Positions 7,501-15,539 of a stretch of 64,000 nt of DNA are shown here, piece after piece (positions within the stretch are counted from its first letter, which is position 1; each line of letters begins with the position of its first letter). The notes under the pieces were generated by a model that saw only the letters and a program-made list of their open reading frames with translations, did not search any database and was not told the DNA's origin. The position numbers and the translations under genes are program-made. The stretch comes from Bugula neritina (Eukaryota > Bryozoa > Gymnolaemata > Cheilostomatida > Bugulidae), in contig OZ037773.1 in the NCBI GenBank assembly GCA_964035545.1, positions 10,728,251 to 10,792,250 on the forward strand, written 5' to 3'.

Positions 7501-9984
7501 GCCAGTGACCAAAATGTCGGCGCTGTGCTGTCCCAGGTGCAGGAGGGCCGCGAAGTAGTCGTGGCCTACTACAGTAAGTCTCTCTCGCCCACTGAACGAA
7601 ATTACTGCACTACCCGAAAGGAATTGCTGGCAGTAATCAAGTCGGTGAAGCATTTCAGACCTTATCTATACGGCAGGAAGTTCCGCTTGCGGACCGACCA
7701 CGCCTCCTTGATTTGGTTATGTAAGAGAGCAGAACCGTCCAGCCAAGTCGCCCGATGGCTCGAGGTCCTAGCTGAGTTCTCTTACCGGATCGAGCACCGA
7801 CCCGGTAAGAAACACGGCAATGCTGATGGACTGAGCCGGCGACCGGACGAGGGGTGTAAACAGTGCCTCAACATCGAGAAGAGGGACGGAGGTCCTCCAA
7901 AATCCGAGTTGAGAGCACTGAACCACTCTGAAACGGAGTATGACTGGGACCAGGGTCAACTCCTACAGAAGGCCGCTACGCCCCCGGAGGCTATCCAACG
8001 CCTCCGTGCCAATCCTGTCTTGGCTGATAACGTTAGGGAGCTACGAAGACTCCAGGAGGACCTCCCTGGAGTGGTAGCCGACGTATATCGTGCCAAAAAG
8101 GAGGGGCGACGACCCAGTGAAGAACAACTGCGGCAGGGATGCACCGAGTTACGGTCGTACTGCCAACGTTGGGACTCCCTGCGGATCGGGCCAGATGGTC
8201 TGCTGACCATCACAGTGGCTGCTCACAACAACCAGTACGGCAGGAAGAGGGTGATCTGCCCAGCCGCCATACGCCGGGAGTTAGTATGGGACACCCACAA
8301 GCAAGCCCACGCCGGGGCGAGCAGGGTGCTCTCCAAGTTACGACTCCGGTGGTACTGGCCCGGCATGGAGCGTGAGGTGCGGCGTAGAGTCAAACAATGC
8401 GAAATCTGCCAGGCCAGCAAGCATGGCCGTCTCCCTGGTGAAGCGGGACGGCGAAGGTTATATGCTGGAAGGCCGTGGCAGGTGGTAGCTATCGACCTAG
8501 TCGGACCCATGCCCGTCACCCCCAGAGGAAACAGTTGGATCCTAGTATTAACCGACCACTTTACACGGTGGGCGGATGCCCTGGCTATTCCAGATGCGTC
8601 CGCCCCCACAGTGGCCAGGGTGCTGGATCAAAATGTATTCTGCTATCTTGGACTACCTGAGCAAATACATTCGGACCAGGGGGCTCAATTCCAGTCCCAA
8701 CTGTTGAGCGACCTCTGCCGCCTCTGGGGAGTAAACCAAAGCAGGACCACCCCGTACCATCCTCAGGGCAACGGGGTGGTGGAACGCAACAATCGCATGT
8801 TGGGCGATGCACTGCGCAGTCTGCTCCTCGGCCGGGGTCAGGAGGAGTGGGATACGGTACTGCCGCAAGTCATGCGGGCCTACCGTAGTACACCACACAC
8901 CAGTACGGGGGAAACCCCTAACCTCCTGATGCTCGGTCGAGAGACGCGAGTGCCTGACCACCTCACATACCACATCCCAGAGCAGGACTATACCATCCAC
9001 GAGTATGCCAGTAAATTGATAGAGGACCTGAGGGCCGCACACGAAATACTGCGGGCGAAGCAGTGGCAGGTACGGCGAGAGGACTCTCAGGAACCACCTC
9101 TCTATCGAACTGGGGACTGGGTGTGGATGGTCAACTACCGTAGGCGTCGAGGACAAGCGGCTAAGCTCCAGCCTAAGTTTGTGGAACCCTACGTAGTAGT
9201 TGAGGCTATGCCCAATCATACGTACAAGTTGGAGCGATCTGGACAGGTCTCTGTCCAGAACGAAACCCGCTTGAAACCGTATTGGGCTAGCCCAGGAGCA
9301 GCAGGAGCAGCCCCCCCGTTGTTGGAGCCCAGGAGGCAGACAGTAACGCGTGGGCGGCAACGGCATGGACCCGAGTACGAAGTGGTCGTGCCGCGGGGAG
9401 AGGACTTGGTGAGGCAGGAGACGCCACTCCCACCAACGGAAGTGCGCCCACCGCCCCCAGTACCAAGTCTACCCCCACCACTTCCGGTTCCGCATCCGCG
9501 TCCGGAAGTGCAAAACCCCCCCGTGGGAGGGGCTCCATCTGGAGACAACAGCGGAGAGGGGAACACCACCACCAACGGCGGGCCAGAAACACCACAGGTG
9601 GAGCAAAATAGCCCACCAGTGAGTACGCCGCCCCAACCAACAGCTACAACTCCCTCTCCAGCTGATACGTCACCTCCCCTGGAACGGGGACAGCGTACTA
9701 GACAACCCCCAGCATACCTTCAAGACTACATATGTGACCGTGTTACAAACGGCAGTTATGAAAGTCTAGCTGGGCGCCGTACGGAAGGACTGGCAGCAAA
9801 GCGTGGGAGTTGTGAACACCACGGAAATCTCAACTTTTGCGAAGGCGGAGTAGTAAACAAAACTACTACGCCCGGGGCAAATAGTTCCAGCCGTGCGCAA
9901 CAACCACGCTGCCCAGTCTTTTCGTACGCTGACGTTGTCAAGGGAAGACGCATTCAAACTCAATCCACGGACATCCAAGCTTGA
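4525..9984 (+). CDS. Gag-pol polyprotein of the Ty3/gypsy element
   Basis: One frame of 1819 codons. Residues 1-390 are gag-like. Around 254-267 is a position pattern of a retroviral zinc knuckle in which only the His remains. Protease: LDSGCTTN, with Asp413. Reverse transcriptase: VDYRKLN, LPFGLTSAPATFQ and YLDD (843-846). RNase H: LDTDASD (Asp990, Asp992) and Glu1033. Integrase: zinc-binding His1258, His1262, Cys1292, Cys1295, and catalytic D1324-D1384-E1420 with the standard 35-residue spacing. Then a GPY/F-like module (FVEPYVVVEAMPNHTYKLE), a Pro-rich tail and RTRQPPAYLQDY. No chromodomain is seen. From about residue 1776 the frame passes through the LTR remnant into flanking DNA, so the last 44 residues are probably not element-encoded. 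The start is the first ATG after the primer site. Confidence 0.93.
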   Translation: MDEGVTSMEGGEQNIIIGPLGAGEEVYRNMLEVPVFTGCEDIEQFVQEFRETAAIARWPPRVTLTKLRMALTGEAKPYGWKPSINGIIATLRARFGMPVAVAKSRLRGLLRKTCTPLSDHATLVQRLARTAYSDLPETHRRHYTFEAFVQSLNSLDFHHQLQAKGVTTIEAAIQENKAYAGAERLYKTEEATPQPSREPDHPVRIAAATTKTPIETEISRLMTRLGQLVATITYNHSRKSKRTTAKPPRPMMRRWESGNQGHRHLSGPRFKRQQKPQPPRRPPELRGHTQREKRGGCRQEPVRAQRHTPRQWQTPRRTSQPGRPRDPFSLPLTNRFSPLPVMEQISEAPQGIGEDQNTSPQGNSHRPRKPRNKRAQPRSAETEHAGGIRVQPHGGSYFLPGKVAGKAVTFLLDSGCTTNILSRRVFDTLPLKERGALAPYTGEPGTLADGSRIPFYGIIELAGRVRDQAIQETFVISPLEEDAILGMPFLKRHGCHIDFSKSAMLMGGKELTCVDKFGRPLAGGVQVVRNCTIPGRSRATVHCRVNNSQLSGLGVVEGAHSRIQLASSLNRLTDRGEILVQCVNPFSETVQLPSGSMLGRFHSIQEEDVGPSLGAATEGPQQSPSVRRGTVPSHVKELYQAACNGCTGNVERQTMAQLLRDYSDVFSSGDHDVGLTTAVRHEIPLAAGTTPIRQPTRRLGPEKEKEVSQQVRDLLDRGLIEPAHSAWSSPVVLVRKKDGSWRFCVDYRKLNSVTIQDAYPLPRIDESLDALAGSKYFSTLDLLSGYWQVPLSPDAQEKAAFITRDGLWKWKVLPFGLTSAPATFQRLMEQVLSGLHWKTLLVYLDDVIVISPDFQTHVSRLREVFDRLRGANLKLKPSKCALLQPEVKYLGHIVGRHGVATDPEKVRAIEDWVTPQDLTGLRAFLGLVGYYRQYIPDFAGVAQPLNRLTAKGVTWQWTPVEQRAFDCLKGRLLEAPILAYPDPALEYILDTDASDQNVGAVLSQVQEGREVVVAYYSKSLSPTERNYCTTRKELLAVIKSVKHFRPYLYGRKFRLRTDHASLIWLCKRAEPSSQVARWLEVLAEFSYRIEHRPGKKHGNADGLSRRPDEGCKQCLNIEKRDGGPPKSELRALNHSETEYDWDQGQLLQKAATPPEAIQRLRANPVLADNVRELRRLQEDLPGVVADVYRAKKEGRRPSEEQLRQGCTELRSYCQRWDSLRIGPDGLLTITVAAHNNQYGRKRVICPAAIRRELVWDTHKQAHAGASRVLSKLRLRWYWPGMEREVRRRVKQCEICQASKHGRLPGEAGRRRLYAGRPWQVVAIDLVGPMPVTPRGNSWILVLTDHFTRWADALAIPDASAPTVARVLDQNVFCYLGLPEQIHSDQGAQFQSQLLSDLCRLWGVNQSRTTPYHPQGNGVVERNNRMLGDALRSLLLGRGQEEWDTVLPQVMRAYRSTPHTSTGETPNLLMLGRETRVPDHLTYHIPEQDYTIHEYASKLIEDLRAAHEILRAKQWQVRREDSQEPPLYRTGDWVWMVNYRRRRGQAAKLQPKFVEPYVVVEAMPNHTYKLERSGQVSVQNETRLKPYWASPGAAGAAPPLLEPRRQTVTRGRQRHGPEYEVVVPRGEDLVRQETPLPPTEVRPPPPVPSLPPPLPVPHPRPEVQNPPVGGAPSGDNSGEGNTTTNGGPETPQVEQNSPPVSTPPQPTATTPSPADTSPPLERGQRTRQPPAYLQDYICDRVTNGSYESLAGRRTEGLAAKRGSCEHHGNLNFCEGGVVNKTTTPGANSSSRAQQPRCPVFSYADVVKGRRIQTQSTDIQA
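9851..9869 (+). repeat. Probable remnant of the 3' LTR
   Basis: Directly after the purine-rich tract, TAGTAAACAAAACTACTAC matches the first bases of the 5' LTR (lacking its initial TG) joined to its last bases (compare ACAAATTACTAC at 4451-4462). This is what an internal LTR deletion would leave. The match is short, so confidence is limited. Confidence 0.45.
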
Positions 9985-10049
9985 ACGCTGAGTATGATTA
10001 CAAATACCGGGTTCTCAGGTAAGCTTGCTCTGAGCTAACATTTCCACTC

Positions 10050-10502
10050 ATGGAAACCAGTCTACCATCAGTCAGTTCTGATTTAATCGCCTTGATTGAA
10101 TCACAACTACTGGGGACTGAGTCTTACGTGAAAGGCGACGAGAACATAAAGATGGCCGACGATCTACTAGATCTGGAGCTTGACACTATGTCTCTCTGTC
10201 AGTCTACACGACACGAATCAGTCCCTCGAGTGCTATCTGTAAAGATGTATGACTCCCAGACTAGTAACAGTCGGTTGTCATCAGAATTATGGTGTAAAGA
10301 TCATATTCGATCTAACAGTAATTCTGCTCTTTTAGATACCGCTCTCTCTCCTCTCTCTGGTGACATGCCGTCACTAGAAATGGCTTGGAACGAGGAACCC
10401 GTTCCCACTACTCTTCCGGAGGCACTCCTACAACAATCATGCTGGGTTACAACAGATACAGAAACACTGATACGAGAGCACAAGGGGCTAGACTTAGTAT
10501 AA
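10050..10502 (+). CDS. Hypothetical 150-codon ORF between retroelement and fucosidase
   Basis: Starts METSLPSVSSDLIALIES and ends TLIREHKGLDLV. The peptide is rich in Ser, Leu, Asp and Glu, with acidic LLDLELDTM and no recognisable domain or membrane segment. Two readings are possible. It may be the 3' part of a host gene whose earlier part is the SYADVVKG-like coding sequence at the end of the retroelement frame (a good donor, TCAG|GTAAGC, lies at 10018). Or it may be an accessory frame of the element. The length without a stop in AT-rich surroundings argues mildly for real coding. 9985-10049 and 10503-10581 hold nothing else. Confidence 0.35.
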   Translation: METSLPSVSSDLIALIESQLLGTESYVKGDENIKMADDLLDLELDTMSLCQSTRHESVPRVLSVKMYDSQTSNSRLSSELWCKDHIRSNSNSALLDTALSPLSGDMPSLEMAWNEEPVPTTLPEALLQQSCWVTTDTETLIREHKGLDLV

Positions 10503-10581
10503 CTGTTAATGTTGATTAACAGTTAAATGCAAAATCACTATCAATTAAAATATCATTGTTAGACTTAGTGGTACAATAGGA

Positions 10582-13500
10582 ATGTGGATTAAACGGATCA
10601 GTATCGGGCAGTTTAGAGTTCATTCTCTCATTCCGATTTTATTAATTTTATCAAGTTCTTGCTTCTGCCTTGGTCTAACTGAGGCGTGGATTAGAAATAT
10701 CTATGAGGGCAAGTCTCTCAGCTCTACTAAGTACACTCCTGATTGGGACTCCATAGACTCAAGACCGCTACCTTCATGGTATGACAGCGCAAAGTTCGGG
10801 ATATTTATTCACTGGGGAGTGTTTTCTGTACCAAGCTATGATTCTGAGTGGTTCTGGTGGTATTGGCAAGGAACTTCTCCTAAGCCAGACGTTGTAAGTT
10901 TTATGGCAGGTAATTACCCACCAGATTGGACGTATGCAGACTTTGCAAGCCAATTTACTGCTGAAATGTACGACCCGAATCACTGGGCTGACTTATTCAA
11001 AGCCTCGGGTGCCAAGTAAGTTGCATTTACATCAAGTGTAGATGAAGTAAAGAAGTGGGAACCTTGTTAATAAAGTTACTTTCAAGAGTTACTAGTCTTC
11101 AGTGTAAAAGTGAACAATTATCATGGATACTACGTTATCATGCTGACAATATTTGCAAACTATGTGTTATAGTAATGAAAGAAATACTGCTAGTCTAGCA
11201 TATAGCTCTGACTGCGAGTAGTCTAGACTCTAGTACATATCTCTGACTAGTCTAGACTCTAGTACATATCTCTGACTATAGTGGGTCATATTTTCAGGTA
11301 CGTGGTTCTTACAAGCAAACATCATGAGGGGTTTGCAAACTAGCCTACAAAGTACTCCTTCAACTGGAACTCCATGGCAGTTGGCCCCAAGCGGGATCTA
11401 GTAGGTGAGTATTTTTACTGAGTAGGTAGCTAGTGCATCTAATAACTTTATTCGTGATCAGCTTATCCTGGCACTGGGTCACTAGCAGTATATTATATGT
11501 GTTTATATATGACGTGTTTATATATATGTGTTTATATACGTGTTTATATACGTGTTTATATATGTGTTTATATATGTGTTTATATATATGTGTTTATATA
11601 TGTGTTTATATATGTGTTGATATATGTGTTTATATATGTGTTTATATATGTGTTTATATATGTGTTTATATATGTGTTTATATATGTGTATATATATGTG
11701 TATATATATATGTGTGTTTATATATGTGTTTATATATGTGTTTAGGTGAGCTAGCCTCAGCTATAAGGAACAGAACTGATATAAAGTTTGGACTTCATCA
11801 CTCCATGTTTGAGTGGTTCAACCCTCTCTGGAAACTGGACAGTAGCTCCAAGTTTGCTACAAACTACTTTGTGCATGTGAGTATGTATTATATACTCTGT
11901 ACATGTGAGTATGTATTATATACTCTGTACATGTGAGTATGTATTATATACTCTGTACATGTGAGTATGTATTATATACTCTGTACATGTGAGTATGTAT
12001 TATATACTCTGTACATGTGAGTATGTATTATATACTCTGTACATGTAAGTATGTATTATATACTCTGTGCATGTGAGTATGTATTATATACCAACTACTA
12101 CTATTATATATCAATGTAATACAGGGAAAGACACTACCAGAGTTGTACGAGATTGTGAATATGTATAAACCAGAAATTATCTGGTCTGATGGAGATCCTG
12201 CCCCTTCCTGGTACTGGAATTCTACCGTCTTCTTGGCCTGGCTGTACAATGACAGGTGATGTAGTGGTAGTATAATGACAGGTGATGACAGGTGATGACA
12301 GGTAATGTAGTGGTAGTATAATGACAGGTGATGTAGTGGTAGTATAATGACAGGTGATGACAGGTGATGTAGTGGTAGTATAATGACAGGTGATGGCAGG
12401 TGATGTAGTGGTAGTATAATGACAGGTGATGACAGGTGATGTAGTGGTAGTATAATGACAGGTGATGACAGGTAATGTAGTGGCAGTATAATGACAGGTG
12501 ATGACAGGTGATGTAGTGGTAGTATAATGACAGGTGATGGCAGGTGATGTAGTGGTAGTATAATGACAGGTGATGGCAGGTGATGTAGTGGTAGTACAAT
12601 GACAGGTGATGTAGTGGTAGTATAATGACAGGTGATGACAGGTAATATATTCGTAGTATAATGACAGGTGATGACAGGTGATGTAGTGGTAGTATAATGA
12701 CAGGTGATGACAGGTGATGTAGTGGTAGTATAATGACAGGTGATGACAGGTGATGACAGGTGATGTAGTGGTAGTATAATGACAGGTGATGGCAGGTGAT
12801 GTAGTGGTAGTATAATGACAGGTGATGACAGGTGATGTAGTGGTAGTATAATGACAGGTGATGGCAGGTGATGTAGTGGTAGTATAATGACAGGTGATGA
12901 CAGGTAATATATTCGTAGTATAATGACAGGTGATGACAGGTGATGTAGTGGTAGTATAATGACAGGTGATGACAGGTGATGTAGTGGTAGTATAATGACA
13001 GGTGATGACAGGTGATGTAGTGGTAGTATAATGACAGGTGATGACAGGTGATGTAGTGGTAGTATAATGACAGGTGATGACAGGTGTGATATTGTTTTGC
13101 ACAGCCCAGTTAAAGACACTGTAGTGGTGAATGACAGATGGGGCAACGGTTGTGGCTGTAAACATGGAGGATACTATACCTGTGCTGATAGATATAATCC
13201 AGGTGATTCTTGTGCTACTTCCTCTCTCATTCATTTACTATATGGTTGGCTGGTGTTAATCAGGTCATGTGTTAGTCACTATATGATTGGCTGGTGTTAA
13301 TCAGGTCATGTGTTAGTCACTATATGATTGGCTGGTGTTAATCAGGTCATGTGTTAGTCACTATATGATTGGCTGGTGTTAATCAGGTCATGTGTTAGTC
13401 ACTATATGATTGGCTGGTGTTAATCAGGTCATGTGTTAGTCACTATATGATTGGCTGGTGGTAATCAGGTCATGTGTTAGTCACTATATGATTGTCTGGT

Positions 13501-15398
13501 GTTAATCAGGTCATGTGTTAGTCACTATATGATTGGCTGGTGTTAATCAGGTCACTTAGTCAACCACAAGTGGGAGAACTGTCTCACCATTGACAAGTAC
13601 TCCTGGGGATTCAGACGTAACTCTAACATAGAAGACTTCCTCTCTATTGAGGATCTGCTCAGTCAGTTGGCTTCCACGGTCAGCTGTGGTGGGAATATGC
13701 TACTCAATGTCGGCCCAACACATGATGGGAGGATAATTCCAGTGTTTGAGGAGAGACTGAGACAGATTGGTCAGTGGCTAGCTGTGAACGGAGAGGCCAT
13801 CTACTCAACAGTTCCATGGAAGATTGCTCAGAATGATACGCTTGCCAGCAGTGTGTGGTAAGGGTATGAGTTGTCACATCTCTCTCTCTCTGTAGGAGTT
13901 GTCACATCTCTCTCTGTAGGAGTTGTCACATCTCTCTCTCTGTAGGAGTTGTCACATCTCTCTCTGTAGGAGTTGTCACATCTCTCTGTGTAGGAGTTGT
14001 CACATCTCTCTCTGTAGGAGTTGTCACATCTCTCTCTCTGTAGGAGTTGTCACATCTCTCTCTCTCTGTAGGAGTTGTCACATCTCTCTCTCTGTAGGAG
14101 TTGTCACATCTCTCTCTCTGTAGGAGTTGTCACATCTCTCTCTCTCTGTAGGAGTTGTCACATCTCTCTCTCTGTAGGAGTTGTCACATCTCTCTCTCTG
14201 TAGGAGTTGTCACATCTCTCTATGTGTAGGAGTTGTCACATCTCTCTCTGTAGGAGTTGTCACATCTCTCTCTCTGTAGGAGTTGTCACATCTCTCTCTC
14301 TGTAGGAGTTGTCACATCTCTCTATGTGTAGGAGTTGTCACATCTCTCTATGTAAAGGAGTTGTCACATCTCTGTGTAGGTACACTGCTAAGAAGAATGC
14401 CGAGAGTATAACAGGATATGACATATACGCTATCGTGCTGTCCTGGCCGGAGGATAATGTGCTGGTGTTGGGAGCTCCCTTAGCCACCAGCTCTACTAGT
14501 GTTACTATGTTGGGGTACGGCGACCAGACACTGCAGTGAGTACACAATGAACTGTAGGCTACATACTGTATACTGTGTGATATACTATATACTGTGTGAT
14601 ATACTGTGTACTGTGTGATATACTGTGTGATATACTGTATACTGTGTGATATACTATATACTGTGTGATATACTGTATACTGTGTGATATACTGTATACT
14701 GTGTGATATACTATATACTGTGTGATATACTGTGTGATATACTGTGTGATATACTGTATACTGTGTGATATACTGTGTACTGTGTGATATACTGTATACT
14801 GTGTGATATACTATATACTGTGTGATATACTGTACACTGTGTGATATACTGTATACTGTGTGATATACTGTATACTGTGTGATATACTATATACTGTGTG
14901 ATATACTGTACACTGTGTGATATACTGTATACTGTGTGATATACTATATACTGTGTGATATACTATATACTGAGTAATATACTGTACACTGTGTGATATA
15001 CTGTATACTGTGTGATATACTGTATACTGTGTGATATACTATATACTGTGTGATATACTGTACACTGTGTGATATACTGTACACTGTGTGATATACTGTA
15101 TACTGTGTGATATACTGTATACTGTGTGATATACTATACACTGTGTGATATACTATATACTGTGTGATATACTGTATACTGTGTGATATACTATATACTG
15201 TGTGATATACTATATACTGTGTGATATACTATACACTGTGTTATATACTGTGTAGTTTAATAAATCATAGCCTGTGAATCTTGCTGCAGGTTGCAGAGGG
15301 GTGTCAATGGTATCAGAGTCAAGTTTCCTCACCTGTCTATTGATAAGTTGCCTTGCAAATGGGCCTGGGTTCTTAAGATGGTTAACCTTGGTAACTGA
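10582..15398 (+). CDS. FUCA1: Alpha-L-fucosidase (GH29) gene with an in-frame TAG
   Basis: Eight exons: 10582-11015, 11298-11404, 11746-11876, 12125-12255, 13105-13202, 13551-13857, 14380-14535, 15290-15398. Phases match throughout, giving 490 codons. An N-terminal hydrophobic signal ([17 protein letters not shown]) leads into [20 protein letters not shown]. Then come [30 protein letters not shown] (the expected nucleophile, Asp246) and a C-terminal domain ending [16 protein letters not shown]29 fucosidases remove alpha-L-fucose from glycoconjugates in lysosomes or outside the cell. Codon 160 (11341-11343) is TAG where the family has Trp (FxNWP), a one-base change from TGG. Everything downstream is intact, so this is a very recent null allele, a sequence error or a recoded site. 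Introns 2-7 all carry arrays, several built on the splice sites. Confidence 0.92.
11205..11279. repeat. Two-copy duplication in fucosidase intron 1
   Basis: AGTCTAGACTCTAGTACATA plus TCTCTGACT occurs twice in a row, period about 31. A minimal array in an otherwise plain 282-bp intron. Confidence 0.7.
11500..11743. repeat. 12-bp TGTTTATATATG array in fucosidase intron 2
   Basis: Roughly 18 copies of a 12-bp TG/TA-rich unit. The array runs up to the acceptor, whose TATGTGTTTAG|GTGAGC is itself a unit in which the last bases have become TTTAG. Confidence 0.85.
11877..12090. repeat. 28-bp array of 5' splice sites in fucosidase intron 3
   Basis: Eight copies. The unit starts GTGAGTATGTATTATATA and ends CTCTGTACAT. 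The real donor is GTGCAT|GTGAGTATG and each later copy reads GTACAT|GTGAGTATG (one GTAAGTATG). The array therefore begins exactly at the exon boundary and repeats the donor at 28-bp intervals. Confidence 0.93.
12246..13085. repeat. Array of GTGATG...GACAG units in fucosidase intron 4
   Basis: A mixture of 26-bp units (GTGATGTAGTGGTAGTATAA then TGACAG) and 10-bp units (GTGATGACAG or GTGATGGCAG). The real junction is ACAATGACAG|GTGATG, and nearly every unit re-creates ATGACAG|GTGATG. Each unit starts GT and ends AG. The array fills the intron from its first base to within 20 bp of the acceptor. Confidence 0.93.
13237..13550. repeat. 41-bp array of 3' splice sites in fucosidase intron 5
   Basis: Seven full copies from 13264 to 13550 plus a partial one before. 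The unit starts GTCATGTGTTAGTCAC and ends GGTGTTAATCAG. The real acceptor is the end of the last unit, and the exon starts GTCACTTAGTCA, resembling the unit start. Thus the acceptor and probably the first exon bases were duplicated. Confidence 0.93.
13866..14379. repeat. 24-28 bp array ending in CTCTGTAG, fucosidase intron 6
   Basis: About 19 copies of GAGTTGTCACATCTCTCT followed by a variable CT run and GTAG. Each copy ends as a polypyrimidine-AG acceptor. The functional acceptor (CATCTCTGTGTAG|GTACAC) is the last unit. Confidence 0.92.
14560..15250. repeat. 19-bp TGTGTGATATACTG array, fucosidase intron 7
   Basis: About 36 copies of TGTGTGATATACTGTATAC with ACTATATAC and ACTGTACAC variants, some units shortened. 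No splice-site copy is obvious. Confidence 0.9.
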
Positions 15399-15539
15399 GG
15401 AACTCCGCAAGTACGTCCTACACAGATGCTTTGTCCACCAGCCAGGCATTAGCTAAGCTATGTTGACCAGCCAGTCATTAGCTCAGGCATCTACTTATAT
15501 TTCATCAATTCATGTGACACACATATATATCCTGTGTGC

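Larger units (their letters stand above)
4193..9869 (+). mobile_element. Ty3/gypsy LTR retrotransposon with collapsed 3' LTR
   Basis: The element runs from a 271-bp 5' LTR through a primer-binding site and one gag-pol frame to a purine-rich tract (GAAGGCGGAG, 9841-9850) followed by about 19 bp that look like the two ends of an LTR joined together. It is GC-richer than the AT-rich host DNA, which supports a recent arrival. Bases outside the two ends (AATAT on the left, GCCCG on the right) do not match, so no target-site duplication supports the present right boundary. With one LTR effectively missing, this copy would not be expected to be autonomous. Confidence 0.9.

Noticed and set aside
11338-11346. 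Selenocysteine or classic stop-codon readthrough at the fucosidase TAG
   Set aside because: Selenocysteine uses TGA, and the CCT following is not a known strong readthrough context.
12028-13234. Minus-strand frames of 370 codons ([12 protein letters not shown] type)
   Set aside because: They translate the antisense of the fucosidase intron 4 array and run over real exons 4 and 5 on the other strand.
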